Position numbers and translations under genes: made by a program. Below the pieces are notes generated by a model. The model was given only the letters and a program-made list of their open reading frames with translations. It had not been told where the DNA came from and made no database searches. A stretch of 64,000 nucleotides of DNA from Actinomyces israelii DSM 43320 (GTDB lineage: Bacteria > Actinomycetota > Actinomycetes > Actinomycetales > Actinomycetaceae): NCBI RefSeq assembly GCF_000711965.1, contig NZ_KL544003.1, positions 51,967 to 115,966 on the forward strand, read 5' to 3'. Below are positions 44,510-53,633 of the stretch, piece after piece. Each line of letters starts with the position of its first letter. Within the stretch, counting starts at the first letter, position 1.

Positions 44510-46297
44510 ATGACCAGAACCGAGCGCGCCTACCAGCGGACCTGCCCCGTCTCGCCCGACGGCAACCCCTTCGTCCACAACAACCTCGGCCTGTACACCC
44601 ACAACCACCCGACCCCGCCGGCGGATGTCGCCGAGCGCAGGGCCTACCTTGTGGGCTCGGGCATCGGCGCCCTGCTCGCCGCCGCCTTCCTCGTCCGCGA
44701 CGGGCGCATGCCCGGGGAGAACATCACTGTCCTGGAACAGCTCACCGTCCCCGGCGGCTCCTTCGACGGCGCCGGCGACACCGAGCGGGGCTTCATCGCC
44801 CGCGGCGGACGCGAGATGGGCCAGCACTTCGAGTGCTTCTGGGACATTATGCGCGAGATCCCCGCCCTGGAGATGCCCGCCCCCTACACCGTCCTCGACG
44901 AGTTCCGCACCGTCAACGAGAACGACCCCAATATCGACCCCTGCCGCGTCATCCACCACCGCGGGCACCGCCGGGACACCTACAAGATGGGGATCAACAA
45001 GAAGGGGCAGCGCGCCGTCGTCAAGCTCCTCATGGCCAAGGAGGAGGAGACCTACAGCAGGACCATCGAGGACTGGTTCGACGCCGACTTCCTGGCCTCG
45101 AACTTCTACACGCTGTTCAAGACGATGTTCGCCTTCCAGCAGTACGAGTCGCTGACCGAGATGAAGCGGTACATGCACCGCTTCCTCCAGTACTTCCCCG
45201 GCTTCTCCGACCTGTCCTGCCTGCGCTTCTCCCGCTACAACCAGTTCGAGTCCTTCATCGTGCCGCTGACCGGCTGGCTGAAGGACCGGGGCGTGGTCTT
45301 CCAGTACGACACGTGTGTGGACGACCTGGAGATGACCATCACCTCCGGCCGCAAGACCGTCACCGCCATCCGCCTTCACCGCGGCGACGGCCAGGAGGAG
45401 CGGGTCGAGGTCGGCGAGAGGGACCTGGTCCTGGCCACCATCGGCTCGTGCACCGAGTCCACCGGCTACGGCGACATGGACACCGTCCCGCCCTTCCACA
45501 CCGACCGGCCCGGCGGGGCATGGACCCTGTGGCGCAATCTCGCCAGGAAGTCCGCGGTCTTCGGCCGCCCGGACGTGTTCTGCTCCGACCCGCGCAAGAC
45601 CGTGTGGGAGTCCGCCTCCTTCAGCTTCATGGGCGCCGACCACCCCTTTCTGCGCAAGATCCGCGACCTCACCGGCAACGACCCCCTGTCCGGGCGCACG
45701 GTGACCGGAGGGATCATCACCGCCGAGGACTCCGGCTGGTGCCTGTCGCTGACCATGAACCGCCAGCCCCAGTTCCGCGCCCAGCCGGCCGACTGGGGCG
45801 TGGCCTGGGCCTACGGCCTGCACCCGCACGCCCTGGGCGACTGCGTGCGCAAGCCCATGATCGAGTGCACGGGCGAGGAGGTCCTCAAGGAGCTCTGCTA
45901 CCACTTCGGCCTCATCGACCAGTTCGGCCGGATCAAGGAGCGCACCAAGGTGCGCCTGGCCACCATGCCCTACATCACGTCCTTCTTCATGCCGCGCCGT
46001 GCCGGCGACCGCCCCGAGGTCATCCCGGACGGCTGCGTCAACCTCGGGCTGCTCGGCCAGTTCGTCGAGACTCCCGACGACTGCGTCTTCACCACGGAGG
46101 GCTCGGCGCGCACGGCCATGATGGCCGTCTACGGGCTGCTCGACCTGGACCGCGACGTCCCGCCGATCTGGCCCGCCCAGTACGACATCCGCGCCCTGCT
46201 GGCAGCCGCCAAGACCATGAACGACGGCAGGCTGCCCGGGGAGAAGATGCTCAACCGCTTCCTGCGCGGCACCTACTACGAGGACATCCTGCCCTGA
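44510..46297 (+). CDS. ohyA: Oleate hydratase (FAD-dependent fatty acid hydratase)
   Basis: A 595-residue member of the former myosin-cross-reactive antigen family, adding water to the cis-9 double bond of oleate to give 10-hydroxystearate. The FAD-binding LVGSGIGALLAAAF is at 47-60 and the conserved RGGREMGQHFECFWD follows at about 98-112. Other family blocks are MHRFLQYFPGF and FIVPLTGWLKDRGV. Full length. ATG 44510 follows GGAGGAGA. The enzyme is often linked to detoxification of host unsaturated fatty acids. Confidence 0.95.
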   Translation: MTRTERAYQRTCPVSPDGNPFVHNNLGLYTHNHPTPPADVAERRAYLVGSGIGALLAAAFLVRDGRMPGENITVLEQLTVPGGSFDGAGDTERGFIARGGREMGQHFECFWDIMREIPALEMPAPYTVLDEFRTVNENDPNIDPCRVIHHRGHRRDTYKMGINKKGQRAVVKLLMAKEEETYSRTIEDWFDADFLASNFYTLFKTMFAFQQYESLTEMKRYMHRFLQYFPGFSDLSCLRFSRYNQFESFIVPLTGWLKDRGVVFQYDTCVDDLEMTITSGRKTVTAIRLHRGDGQEERVEVGERDLVLATIGSCTESTGYGDMDTVPPFHTDRPGGAWTLWRNLARKSAVFGRPDVFCSDPRKTVWESASFSFMGADHPFLRKIRDLTGNDPLSGRTVTGGIITAEDSGWCLSLTMNRQPQFRAQPADWGVAWAYGLHPHALGDCVRKPMIECTGEEVLKELCYHFGLIDQFGRIKERTKVRLATMPYITSFFMPRRAGDRPEVIPDGCVNLGLLGQFVETPDDCVFTTEGSARTAMMAVYGLLDLDRDVPPIWPAQYDIRALLAAAKTMNDGRLPGEKMLNRFLRGTYYEDILP

Positions 46298-46423
46298 GGA
46301 GGGGCGGGCCGGGGCGCGATCGACAGCAGGGGCGTTCCACGAAGGGACCCTCCGCGAGGCGACGGGCGTCAAGTATGAGACGATGCCGCGCGTTCCCATC
46401 GTCGTCAGCGCAAAGGTCCCCTT

Positions 46424-47887
46424 ATGGACTCCCTCGCCGCCTCCCTCCAGGCCATTGCCGACTGGATCACAGTCCACATCACCATGTGGGTCCTCATCGC
46501 CACCGGCCTGTTCCTCACCGTCGCCACCCGCGGCGTCCAGCTGCGCCACCTGGGCGGCATGGTCCGGCAGGTCGGCGGCTCGCGGGGCGGGGCCCGGGGC
46601 GGCATCTCCTCCTTCCAGGCCTTCGCCATCTCGCTGGCCGCCCGCGTGGGCGTCGGCAACGTCTTCGGCGTCGCCGCCGCCCTGCTCATGGGCGGCCCCG
46701 GCGCCATCTTCTGGATGTGGGTGGTCGCCCTGGTGGGCATGGCCACCGCCTTCTTCGAGGCGACCCTCGCCCAGATCTTCAAGGTCCGCGCCGACGACGG
46801 CTCCTTCCGCGGCGGCCCCGCCTTCTACATGGCCCGGGGCATGAGGAGCAGGGCCCTGGCCGGCGTCTTCGCCGCCATCACCCTGGTCACCTGCGGCTTC
46901 GTCATCACCTCGGTGCAGTCCAACGCCGTGGCCGGGACCCTGGTGGCGGCCCTCGGCGGCGGGCAGGAGTCCGCCCTGCCCGGGTTCGGGGGCCTGACCG
47001 CCGCCCAGCTGGTGGTCGCCGGCCTCGTCTTCGTGCTCACCGCTGTCGTCGTCTTCGGCGGCATCCGCGCCGTGGCCCGCGTCACCGAGTGGATGGCCCC
47101 GATTATGGCCCTGGTCTACATCGTCCTGGTCCTCATCATCTGCCTGGCGAACCTGGGCGACTTCATCCGCGTCATCGGCCAGATCCTCTCCTCGGCCTTC
47201 GCCGTCGAGCCAATGGTGGGAGGCCTGGGCGGCGGCGTCCTCGCCGCCGTCATCAACGGCACCAAGCGCGGCCTGTTCTCCAACGAGGCCGGTCAGGGCA
47301 CCGCCCCCAACGCCGCGGCCACCGCCACCGTCGCCCACCCCGTCCAGCAGGGATTCATCCAGTCCCTGGGCGTGTTCGTCGACACGGTCATCGTGTGCAC
47401 CGCCACCGCCTTCGTCATCCTCATCGCCGGGCCCGAGACCTGGGGCGCCGAGGGCGCCGACCCCTCCACGCTGACCACCCTGGCCATCTCCCACGAGCTG
47501 GGCGGCTGGACGGTCCTGCCCATGGCGATCCTCGTCTTCGTCCTGGCCTACTCCTCGATCATCGCCGCCTACGTCTACACCGACGTGAACATGGACTACC
47601 TCACCGGTGGCAGGCGCTGGGCGAGCTGGACCGTGCGCGTGGTCTCGGTCGTCTCCGCCACCGCCGGCGCGGTCCTGTCCCTCGACGTCGTGTGGAACGC
47701 CGTCGACATCGCCATGGCCGTGATGACCCTGACCAACCTCGTCGCCCTGCTGCGGCTGTTCCGGTGGGGCGCGGGCGCGCTGCGGGACTACGAGGCCCAG
47801 CGCGCCCGCGGCGTCGCCGAACCGGTCTTCCGCGGCCGCGGCAACCCGCACCTGCCCGCCGACGTGCCCGGCGACGTCTGGGACTGA
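46424..47887 (+). CDS. AGCS family alanine/glycine:cation symporter, paralog 1
   Basis: A 487-residue, roughly eleven-helix sodium:amino acid symporter (AlsT/AgcS family). Signatures are GGISSFQAFAISLAARVGVG, GGPGAIFWMWVVALVGMATA, KRGLFSNEAGQG and the TATVAHPVQQGFIQSLGVFV block. The C-terminus ends with GNPHLPADVPGDVWD, a motif shared by all four paralogs. AAAGG lies 7 bp before the ATG. First of four consecutive paralogs in the same orientation. Confidence 0.94.
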   Translation: MDSLAASLQAIADWITVHITMWVLIATGLFLTVATRGVQLRHLGGMVRQVGGSRGGARGGISSFQAFAISLAARVGVGNVFGVAAALLMGGPGAIFWMWVVALVGMATAFFEATLAQIFKVRADDGSFRGGPAFYMARGMRSRALAGVFAAITLVTCGFVITSVQSNAVAGTLVAALGGGQESALPGFGGLTAAQLVVAGLVFVLTAVVVFGGIRAVARVTEWMAPIMALVYIVLVLIICLANLGDFIRVIGQILSSAFAVEPMVGGLGGGVLAAVINGTKRGLFSNEAGQGTAPNAAATATVAHPVQQGFIQSLGVFVDTVIVCTATAFVILIAGPETWGAEGADPSTLTTLAISHELGGWTVLPMAILVFVLAYSSIIAAYVYTDVNMDYLTGGRRWASWTVRVVSVVSATAGAVLSLDVVWNAVDIAMAVMTLTNLVALLRLFRWGAGALRDYEAQRARGVAEPVFRGRGNPHLPADVPGDVWD

Positions 47888-47957
47888 CACTCCCCGCCCG
47901 CCCCGTCACACCCCGCACCCTCCGCACAGCGGTGCGACCCCACCAAGGAGAAACCTC

Positions 47958-48026
47958 ATGAACCCAGTAGTGACAAGACTCCCGCAGACCAACCAGCCGG
48001 CCGCCGCGACAGGAGCAGAACGATGA
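47958..48026 (+). CDS. Possible 22-residue leader peptide before symporter 2
   Basis: ATG 47958 is preceded by a strong AAGGAG site (47945-47950) and opens a 22-codon frame, MNPVVTRLPQTNQPAAATGA plus ER, whose TGA overlaps the ATG of the next symporter (ATGA at 48023). The gap to the previous gene is 70 bp. The arrangement suggests translational coupling or a regulatory upstream peptide. No homology is recognised. Confidence 0.45.
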   Translation: MNPVVTRLPQTNQPAAATGAER

Positions 48027-49573
48027 GCGCCGCCTCCGTCGCCGAGCTCGCCGCCCTCGCCCCCGCGCCCCGGGCCCTGTCCGCGGCCGACGTCGAGGCC
48101 GTCCTGGGCGCCGTCGACGACGGCTTCTACACCTATGTGCTCTCAGCCCTGCTGATCGCCGTCGGCCTGTACTTCACCGCGCGCACCCGCGGCATCCAGG
48201 TGCGCCACTTCGGCACCATGATGCGCAGCATCACCGTCTCCCGCTCCGGCGCGCACGGCGGCATCTCCTCCTTCCAGGCCTTCGCCGTCGGGCTGGCCGC
48301 GCGCGTCGGCATCGGCAATGTCGCGGGAGTGGCCCTGGCCGTCGTCGCCGGCGGGCCGGGCGCCCTGTTCTGGATGTGGGTGGTCGCCGTCATCGGCATG
48401 GCCACCGCCTTCACGGAGTCCACCCTCGCCCAGATCTTCAAGCAGCGCGGCAGGGACTTCACCTTCCAGGGCGGGCCCGCCTACTACATCACGAACGGCC
48501 TGGGGTCCAGGGCCTGGGGGGCGGTCTTCGCCGGCCTGTGCATCGTCAGCGTCGGGGTGACCGTCGTCATGGTGCAGACCAACTCCCTGGCGGGCGTCGT
48601 CAGCGCCACCGTGCCCGAGGTCGCCCCCTGGATGGTCGGCGTCGCCCTCGTGCTCCTGACCGCTCCGATCGTGCTGGGCGGACTGAAGTCCGTCGCCCGC
48701 GTCACCGAGGTCGTGGCGCCGCTCATGGCCCTGGCCTACGTGCTGGTCGCCCTGCTGGTCCTGCTGATCAACATCGACGAGCTCCCGCGCGTCCTGTCCG
48801 AGATCGTCCGGGGGGCCTTCGGCGTGGACCAGGCCCTGTTCGGCACCGCCGGGGGGATTATGGCCGCCGTCCTCAACGGGGTGCGGCGCGGCCTGTTCTC
48901 CAACGAGGCCGGCCTGGGCACCGTCCCCAACGCCGCCGGGACCGCCACCGTGGCCCATCCCGTGCGCCAGGGCCTCATTCAGTCCTTCGGGGTCTTCGTG
49001 GACACGATCCTGGTGTGCACCGCCACCGGCCTCATCATCCTGCTGGCCGCCGACACCTACCGGCCCGGCGACGACAGCCTCGTCGGCGCCGTCCTGACCC
49101 AGCAGGCCGTCGTGGAGCACCTCGGGGCCTGGACCACCTGGCCCATGGTGGTGCTCATCTTCGTCCTCGTCTTCTCCACCGTCCTGGGCTGCTACTCCTA
49201 CTCCCAGGTCAACGTGAACTTCCTGGGGGGCGAGCGCCGCGCCGAGCAGCTCTTCGGCGTCGTGCTCACCGCCGCCGCCTTCGCCGGCACCGTCCTGACC
49301 CTGCCGATCGTGTGGGCGCTGACCGACATCGCCCTGGGGCTGCTCGGCGTGCTCAACCTCGTCGTCATCGTGCGCCTGACCCCCTGGGCCCTCGGCGCCC
49401 TGCGCGACTTCGAGGCCCAGGTCGCCGCCGGCCGGGAGCCGGTCTTCATCGGCCACTCCAACCCGCACCTGCCCGGCGACGTCCTGGACGGCGTGTGGGA
49501 GGCGCCGCGGCCCGGGGACGACGGCGGCCGCCGCTCGGGCGCCCCGCGGCCGCAGCCCGAGGGAGGGGAGTGA
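48023..49573 (+). CDS. AGCS family alanine/glycine:cation symporter, paralog 2
   Basis: A 516-residue symporter with the same core motifs (GGISSFQAFAVGLAARVGIG; GGPGALFWMWVVAVIGMATA; RRGLFSNEAGLGTVPNAAGT). The N-terminus has an extra 30-residue Ala/Pro-rich segment before the first helix, and the C-terminal tail is Gly/Arg/Pro-rich. AGGAGCAG precedes the ATG, which overlaps the short upstream frame. Three bases separate it from paralog 3. Confidence 0.94.
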   Translation: MSAASVAELAALAPAPRALSAADVEAVLGAVDDGFYTYVLSALLIAVGLYFTARTRGIQVRHFGTMMRSITVSRSGAHGGISSFQAFAVGLAARVGIGNVAGVALAVVAGGPGALFWMWVVAVIGMATAFTESTLAQIFKQRGRDFTFQGGPAYYITNGLGSRAWGAVFAGLCIVSVGVTVVMVQTNSLAGVVSATVPEVAPWMVGVALVLLTAPIVLGGLKSVARVTEVVAPLMALAYVLVALLVLLINIDELPRVLSEIVRGAFGVDQALFGTAGGIMAAVLNGVRRGLFSNEAGLGTVPNAAGTATVAHPVRQGLIQSFGVFVDTILVCTATGLIILLAADTYRPGDDSLVGAVLTQQAVVEHLGAWTTWPMVVLIFVLVFSTVLGCYSYSQVNVNFLGGERRAEQLFGVVLTAAAFAGTVLTLPIVWALTDIALGLLGVLNLVVIVRLTPWALGALRDFEAQVAAGREPVFIGHSNPHLPGDVLDGVWEAPRPGDDGGRRSGAPRPQPEGGE

Positions 49574-49576
49574 GCC

Positions 49577-51079
49577 GTGGGGGCCATGGACGCGGTCGAC
49601 TCGGTCCTGGCCACCCTGTCGAACTGGCTGTTCGGCACCGCCCTGGTGTGGGTGCTGCTCGGAGCCGGCATATGGTTCACGTACGGCACGCGCGCAGTCC
49701 AGCTGCGGCACATGGGCTCCATCGCGCGGGCCGTCGCGGGCTCGCGCAGCGGCGCCGGGGGCGGCATCTCCTCCTTCCAGGCCTTCGCCGTGGGGCTGGC
49801 CTGCCGGGTGGGGACCGGCAACATCGTCGGCGTCGCCCTCGCCCTGGTCCTGGGCGGTCCCGGCGCCGTGTTCTGGATGTGGCTCGTGGCCCTGCTGGGC
49901 ACGGCCACGGCCTTCACCGAGGCGACCCTGGGCCAGCTGTTCAAGGTGGACCGCGGCGACGGCACCTACCGCGGCGGACCGGCCTACTACATCGCCCGCG
50001 GACTGCACCTGCCGGCGCTCGGCGCCGTCTTCGCGGTCCTGTTCATGATCGCCAACGGCCTGGCCATGCCGATGGTCCAGGCCAACGCGATCACGGCGGC
50101 CCTGGGCGACTCGGCGGGTCTGAGCCTGTGGTGGGGGGCCGCGATCGTCGTCGTGCTGGTCGCACCGGTGCTGCTCGGCGGGCTGCGGTCCATCGCCCGC
50201 GTCACCGAGTGGATGGCGCCGGCCATGGCTGTCGTCTACCTGCTCCTGGTCGCCGTGATCATAGTCCTGCACCCCGTGCAGGCCGCCTCCGCCGTGGGCG
50301 ACATCGTCGCGGGCGCCCTGAGCCTGCGCGCCGGTCTGGCCGGTACCGCCGGGGGCGTGGCGATGGCCGTCCTCAACGGGGTGCGGCGCGGCCTGTTCTC
50401 CAACGAGGCGGGACTGGGCGGCGCGGCCTGCGCCGCCGGGTCCGCCACCGTCGCCCACCCGGCGCAGCAGGGCTTCATCCAGGCCTTCGGCGTGCTGGTC
50501 GACACCATCGTCGTGTGCACCGCCACCGCCCTGGCCATCCTCGTCGCCGGGCGCATCGACGGCGCGGCGTACACCCCCGGCGTGACCGGGGCCGACGGCG
50601 CCGACGTGTCGGGCACCCTGACGCAGAACGCGATCGCCTCCGTCCTGGGGCGGTGGACCGCCTGGCCCATGACCATCCTCATCGTGGTGCTGGCCTACTC
50701 CACGATCCTGGGCGCCTTCTCCTACGCCGAGGTCTGCCTGGACTACCTCACCCGGGCCCCGGCGGCCGCCCGGGCGCTGCGCGCGGCCGCCGTGGCGTGC
50801 GCCTTCGTCGGCGGGGGAGCGGCGCTGACCACCGTGTGGACCCTGGCCGACGTCCTGCTGGGGGCGGGGGCGCTGATCAACCTGGTCGCCCTGGTCCTGC
50901 TGAGCCGGTGGGCGCGCGGCGCCCTGCGCGACTGGGAGGCGCAGCGCGCCGAGGTGGCCGCAGGCGTGCGGGACACCGGCTCCGTCCGCTTCCTCGCCAC
51001 GGGCAACCCCCACCTCCCCGGGCCGCTGCCCGGGGGCGTCTGGGACGCCGGGGCGGGCGGCGCGACGATATCTTCCTGA
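49577..51079 (+). CDS. AGCS family alanine/glycine:cation symporter, paralog 3
   Basis: A 500-residue symporter. GTG 49577 is best placed after GGGAGGGGAG (49561-49570); ATG 49586 is the alternative. Core motifs are kept, but the substrate/ion-site helix reads RRGLFSNEAGLGGAACAAGS instead of the PNAA form of the other three, so its specificity may differ. It is cotranscribed with paralog 2. The C-terminal NPHLPGPLPGGVWD motif is retained. Confidence 0.93.
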   Translation: MGAMDAVDSVLATLSNWLFGTALVWVLLGAGIWFTYGTRAVQLRHMGSIARAVAGSRSGAGGGISSFQAFAVGLACRVGTGNIVGVALALVLGGPGAVFWMWLVALLGTATAFTEATLGQLFKVDRGDGTYRGGPAYYIARGLHLPALGAVFAVLFMIANGLAMPMVQANAITAALGDSAGLSLWWGAAIVVVLVAPVLLGGLRSIARVTEWMAPAMAVVYLLLVAVIIVLHPVQAASAVGDIVAGALSLRAGLAGTAGGVAMAVLNGVRRGLFSNEAGLGGAACAAGSATVAHPAQQGFIQAFGVLVDTIVVCTATALAILVAGRIDGAAYTPGVTGADGADVSGTLTQNAIASVLGRWTAWPMTILIVVLAYSTILGAFSYAEVCLDYLTRAPAAARALRAAAVACAFVGGGAALTTVWTLADVLLGAGALINLVALVLLSRWARGALRDWEAQRAEVAAGVRDTGSVRFLATGNPHLPGPLPGGVWDAGAGGATISS

Positions 51080-51163
51080 AACGCGGGCGGCCTACGTTGA
51101 GGGCATGTTGGCCGCCCATGACCCCGCGGGCGGTGTGTGTCCCCGTCAAGACCGGAGATCCAT

Positions 51164-52720
51164 ATGCTTCCCGCAGTGCTTCCACCGACCGCAGGCCTCT
51201 TCGACGGCCCAGCCGAGCTGCTCGACCAGGTCTCGGGCCACCTGTACGGCGACTTCCTCGCCTGGCTGCTCATCGCGGCCGGAATCTGGTTCACAATCCG
51301 CACGCGCGGCGTCCAGGTGCGCCTGTTCGGACAGATGCTGCGCGCGATCGCGGGCTCCCGCGGCGGTGACGGGGGCATCTCCTCCTTCCAGGCCTTCACC
51401 ATCGGCCTGGCGTCGCGGGTGGGCACCGGCAACATCGTGGGCGTCGCCCTGGCCATCACCATGGGAGGCCCCGGGGCCGTGTTCTGGATGTGGGTCGTGG
51501 CGATCGTGGGCATGGCCACCGGATTCATCGAGGCGACCCTGGCCCAGATGTACAAGATCCGCCACCCCGAGGGCACCTTCCGCGGCGGCCCCGCCTACTA
51601 CATCAGCCGCGGCCTGGGATCGAAGTGGTGGGCGGGCGTCTTCGCCGTCGTCATCACCTTCGTCTTCGGCTTCGCCTACGAGGCCACCCAGGCCAATGCC
51701 ATCTCCGGGGTCATGAAGGGCACCTTCGGCGTGCCGCCCTGGTGCACCGCGGTCATCCTGATCCTCATGACGGCCCCCATCGTCTTCGGGGGCATCACGG
51801 TCGTGGCGAGGATCGCCGAGTGGATGGCCCCGATCATGGCCGGCGTCTACGCCCTTCTGGCGGTCACTGTGCTCCTGCTCAACGCGCACGCCATCCCCGC
51901 CGCGCTGGCGAGCATTGTCGAGGGCGCCTTCGGGCTCAACCAGGCCTTCGCGGGCCTCGCGGGCGGGTTCACCGCCGCGGCGCTCAACGGCATCAAGCGG
52001 GGCCTGTTCTCCAACGAGGCGGGCGAGGGCTCGGTCCCCAACGCCGCGGCCACCGCCACCGTCGCCCACCCGGTCCAGCAGGGCCTCGTGCAGTCCCTGG
52101 GCGTGTTCGTCGACACCATCGTCGTGTGCACCGCGACCGCCCTCATCGTGCTGCTCTCCGGGGTCTACACGCCCGAGGGCACGCTCGAGATGGGCGAGGG
52201 CCCCGCCAAGGACGCCGCATCGACCCTGACGTCCTCCTCGATCGGCGCGGTCCTGGGCGGCTGGACCGAGTACCTCATGGCCGTCATCATCTTCGTCTTC
52301 GCCTACTCCTCCCTGCTGGGCAACTACACCTACGCCCAGGTCAACATGGACTTTCTGCGGGGCACGGGGCACAGGCACTACGCCCTGCGCGCCATGATCG
52401 TGGTGGCCACTGGGATCGGGGCGGTGGCGTCGCTGACCTTCGTGTGGAACCTGTCCGACGTCGTCATGGGCCTCATGGCGATCATCAACATCGTGGCGAT
52501 CATTGTGCTGGGCAGGTGGGCCTTCGGGGCCCTGGCCGACTGGGAGGACCAGAAACGGCGTCTGGACGCCGGGGAGATCAGCGAGATCCGGTTCGTCGCC
52601 GAGAACAACCCGCACCTGCCGGGCGCCCTGCCCGGCGACGTGTGGAGCAGGGCCGGCGCCGGGCGGATCGAGCCGGCGGCCGACGGCGGGCAGCGGGACC
52701 CGCAGTACGTCCAGCAGTAG
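51164..52720 (+). CDS. AGCS family alanine/glycine:cation symporter, paralog 4
   Basis: A 518-residue symporter with GGISSFQAFTIGLASRVGTG, GGPGAVFWMWVVAIVGMATG and KRGLFSNEAGEGSVPNAAAT. ATG 51164 is preceded by CCGGAGATC; an earlier GTG/ATG frame begins at 51137. The 84-bp gap before it could hold a promoter. The acidic residue in NEAGEG differs from the QG/LG of the others. Confidence 0.94.
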   Translation: MLPAVLPPTAGLFDGPAELLDQVSGHLYGDFLAWLLIAAGIWFTIRTRGVQVRLFGQMLRAIAGSRGGDGGISSFQAFTIGLASRVGTGNIVGVALAITMGGPGAVFWMWVVAIVGMATGFIEATLAQMYKIRHPEGTFRGGPAYYISRGLGSKWWAGVFAVVITFVFGFAYEATQANAISGVMKGTFGVPPWCTAVILILMTAPIVFGGITVVARIAEWMAPIMAGVYALLAVTVLLLNAHAIPAALASIVEGAFGLNQAFAGLAGGFTAAALNGIKRGLFSNEAGEGSVPNAAATATVAHPVQQGLVQSLGVFVDTIVVCTATALIVLLSGVYTPEGTLEMGEGPAKDAASTLTSSSIGAVLGGWTEYLMAVIIFVFAYSSLLGNYTYAQVNMDFLRGTGHRHYALRAMIVVATGIGAVASLTFVWNLSDVVMGLMAIINIVAIIVLGRWAFGALADWEDQKRRLDAGEISEIRFVAENNPHLPGALPGDVWSRAGAGRIEPAADGGQRDPQYVQQ

Positions 52721-52791
52721 CGTGCAGAGGCGCCCGCCCCGCGCCGTCTCGGCCGTCCGGCGCCGCGGCGCCGATCCTCTACGCTTCCCCC

Positions 52792-53613
52792 ATGAAGATC
52801 GCGCGCTTCTCCACCGGCGACGAGTTCCGCTACGGGATCGTCGAGGGCCTGCCGGACGATGACCCCGCTCCCTCGGGGGGCAGCCGGGGGCACCTCATCG
52901 TCCTGAGGGGCGACCCCCTCTACACCCCGCCCGAGGCCATGGGCGAGGTCGTGCCCCTCGACGAGGCCCGGCTCGTCTCACCGGTCATCCCGCGCTCCAA
53001 GGTGGTGGGCATCGGCAAGAACTATGCCGCCCACGCCGAGGAGATGGGGGGCCGGCCACCGGCCGAGCCGATCGTCTTCCTCAAGCCCAACACGGCCGTC
53101 GTCGGCCCCGACTCGCCGATCCTCCTGCCGCCCTGGTCCGAGGAGGTCCACTACGAGGCCGAGCTGGCCGTCGTCATCAAGTCGGTGGCCAAGGACCTCG
53201 CCCCCGCCGAGGCGCCCCGCGTGATCCTGGGGTACACGGCCGCCAACGACGTCTCCGCCCGGGACCGCCAGCGCGAGGACGCCACCTGGACCCGGGCCAA
53301 GGCCTTCGACACCTCCTGCCCCCTGGGGCCGTGGATCGAGGTCCTTGAGCCCGGTGACGGCGGCTTCGACCCGGACGACACGATGGTGCGCGCCCGCGTC
53401 GACGGCGCCGTCGTCCAGGAGGGCTCGACGCGCGACATGATCCGCTCAGCGCCCGAGCTCGTCGCCTACGTGTCGGGGATCTTCACCCTCCTGCCGGGCG
53501 ACGTCGTCCTGACCGGCACGCCCGCGGGCGTTGGCGAGATCCGGGCCGGGCAGCGCGTCGAGGTCGAGGTCGAGGGCATCGGCTCCTTCTCCAACCCCGT
53601 CATGCGCCGCTGA
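52792..53613 (+). CDS. Fumarylacetoacetate hydrolase family protein
   Basis: A 273-residue FAH-fold enzyme of the HpcE/acylpyruvase type. Motifs are KVVGIGKNYAAHAEEMG, the metal ligands in VHYEAELAVVI, GYTAANDVSARDRQ and GDVVLTGTPAGVGEI. Such enzymes hydrolyse acylpyruvates, decarboxylate oxaloacetate or open homoprotocatechuate-derived products; exact substrate not evident. Leaderless start: TACGCT at 52780-52785 is 6 nt before ATG. Confidence 0.92.
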   Translation: MKIARFSTGDEFRYGIVEGLPDDDPAPSGGSRGHLIVLRGDPLYTPPEAMGEVVPLDEARLVSPVIPRSKVVGIGKNYAAHAEEMGGRPPAEPIVFLKPNTAVVGPDSPILLPPWSEEVHYEAELAVVIKSVAKDLAPAEAPRVILGYTAANDVSARDRQREDATWTRAKAFDTSCPLGPWIEVLEPGDGGFDPDDTMVRARVDGAVVQEGSTRDMIRSAPELVAYVSGIFTLLPGDVVLTGTPAGVGEIRAGQRVEVEVEGIGSFSNPVMRR

Positions 53614-53633
53614 GGCCGGCGGGTCCGGCGGCC

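Noticed and set aside
43862-47890. A 1342-codon minus-strand frame
   Set aside because: It is antisense to oleate hydratase and symporter 1 and carries no domain; long antisense frames are expected at about 70% G+C.
48143-51013. A 956-codon minus-strand frame opposite symporters 2 and 3
   Set aside because: Repeated Asp/Gly/His-rich composition mirrors the two paralogous symporters; no independent features.
46424-52720. Possibility that the four symporters are an assembly duplication
   Set aside because: The four genes differ throughout in sequence, length, start region and substrate motif, so they are real paralogs.
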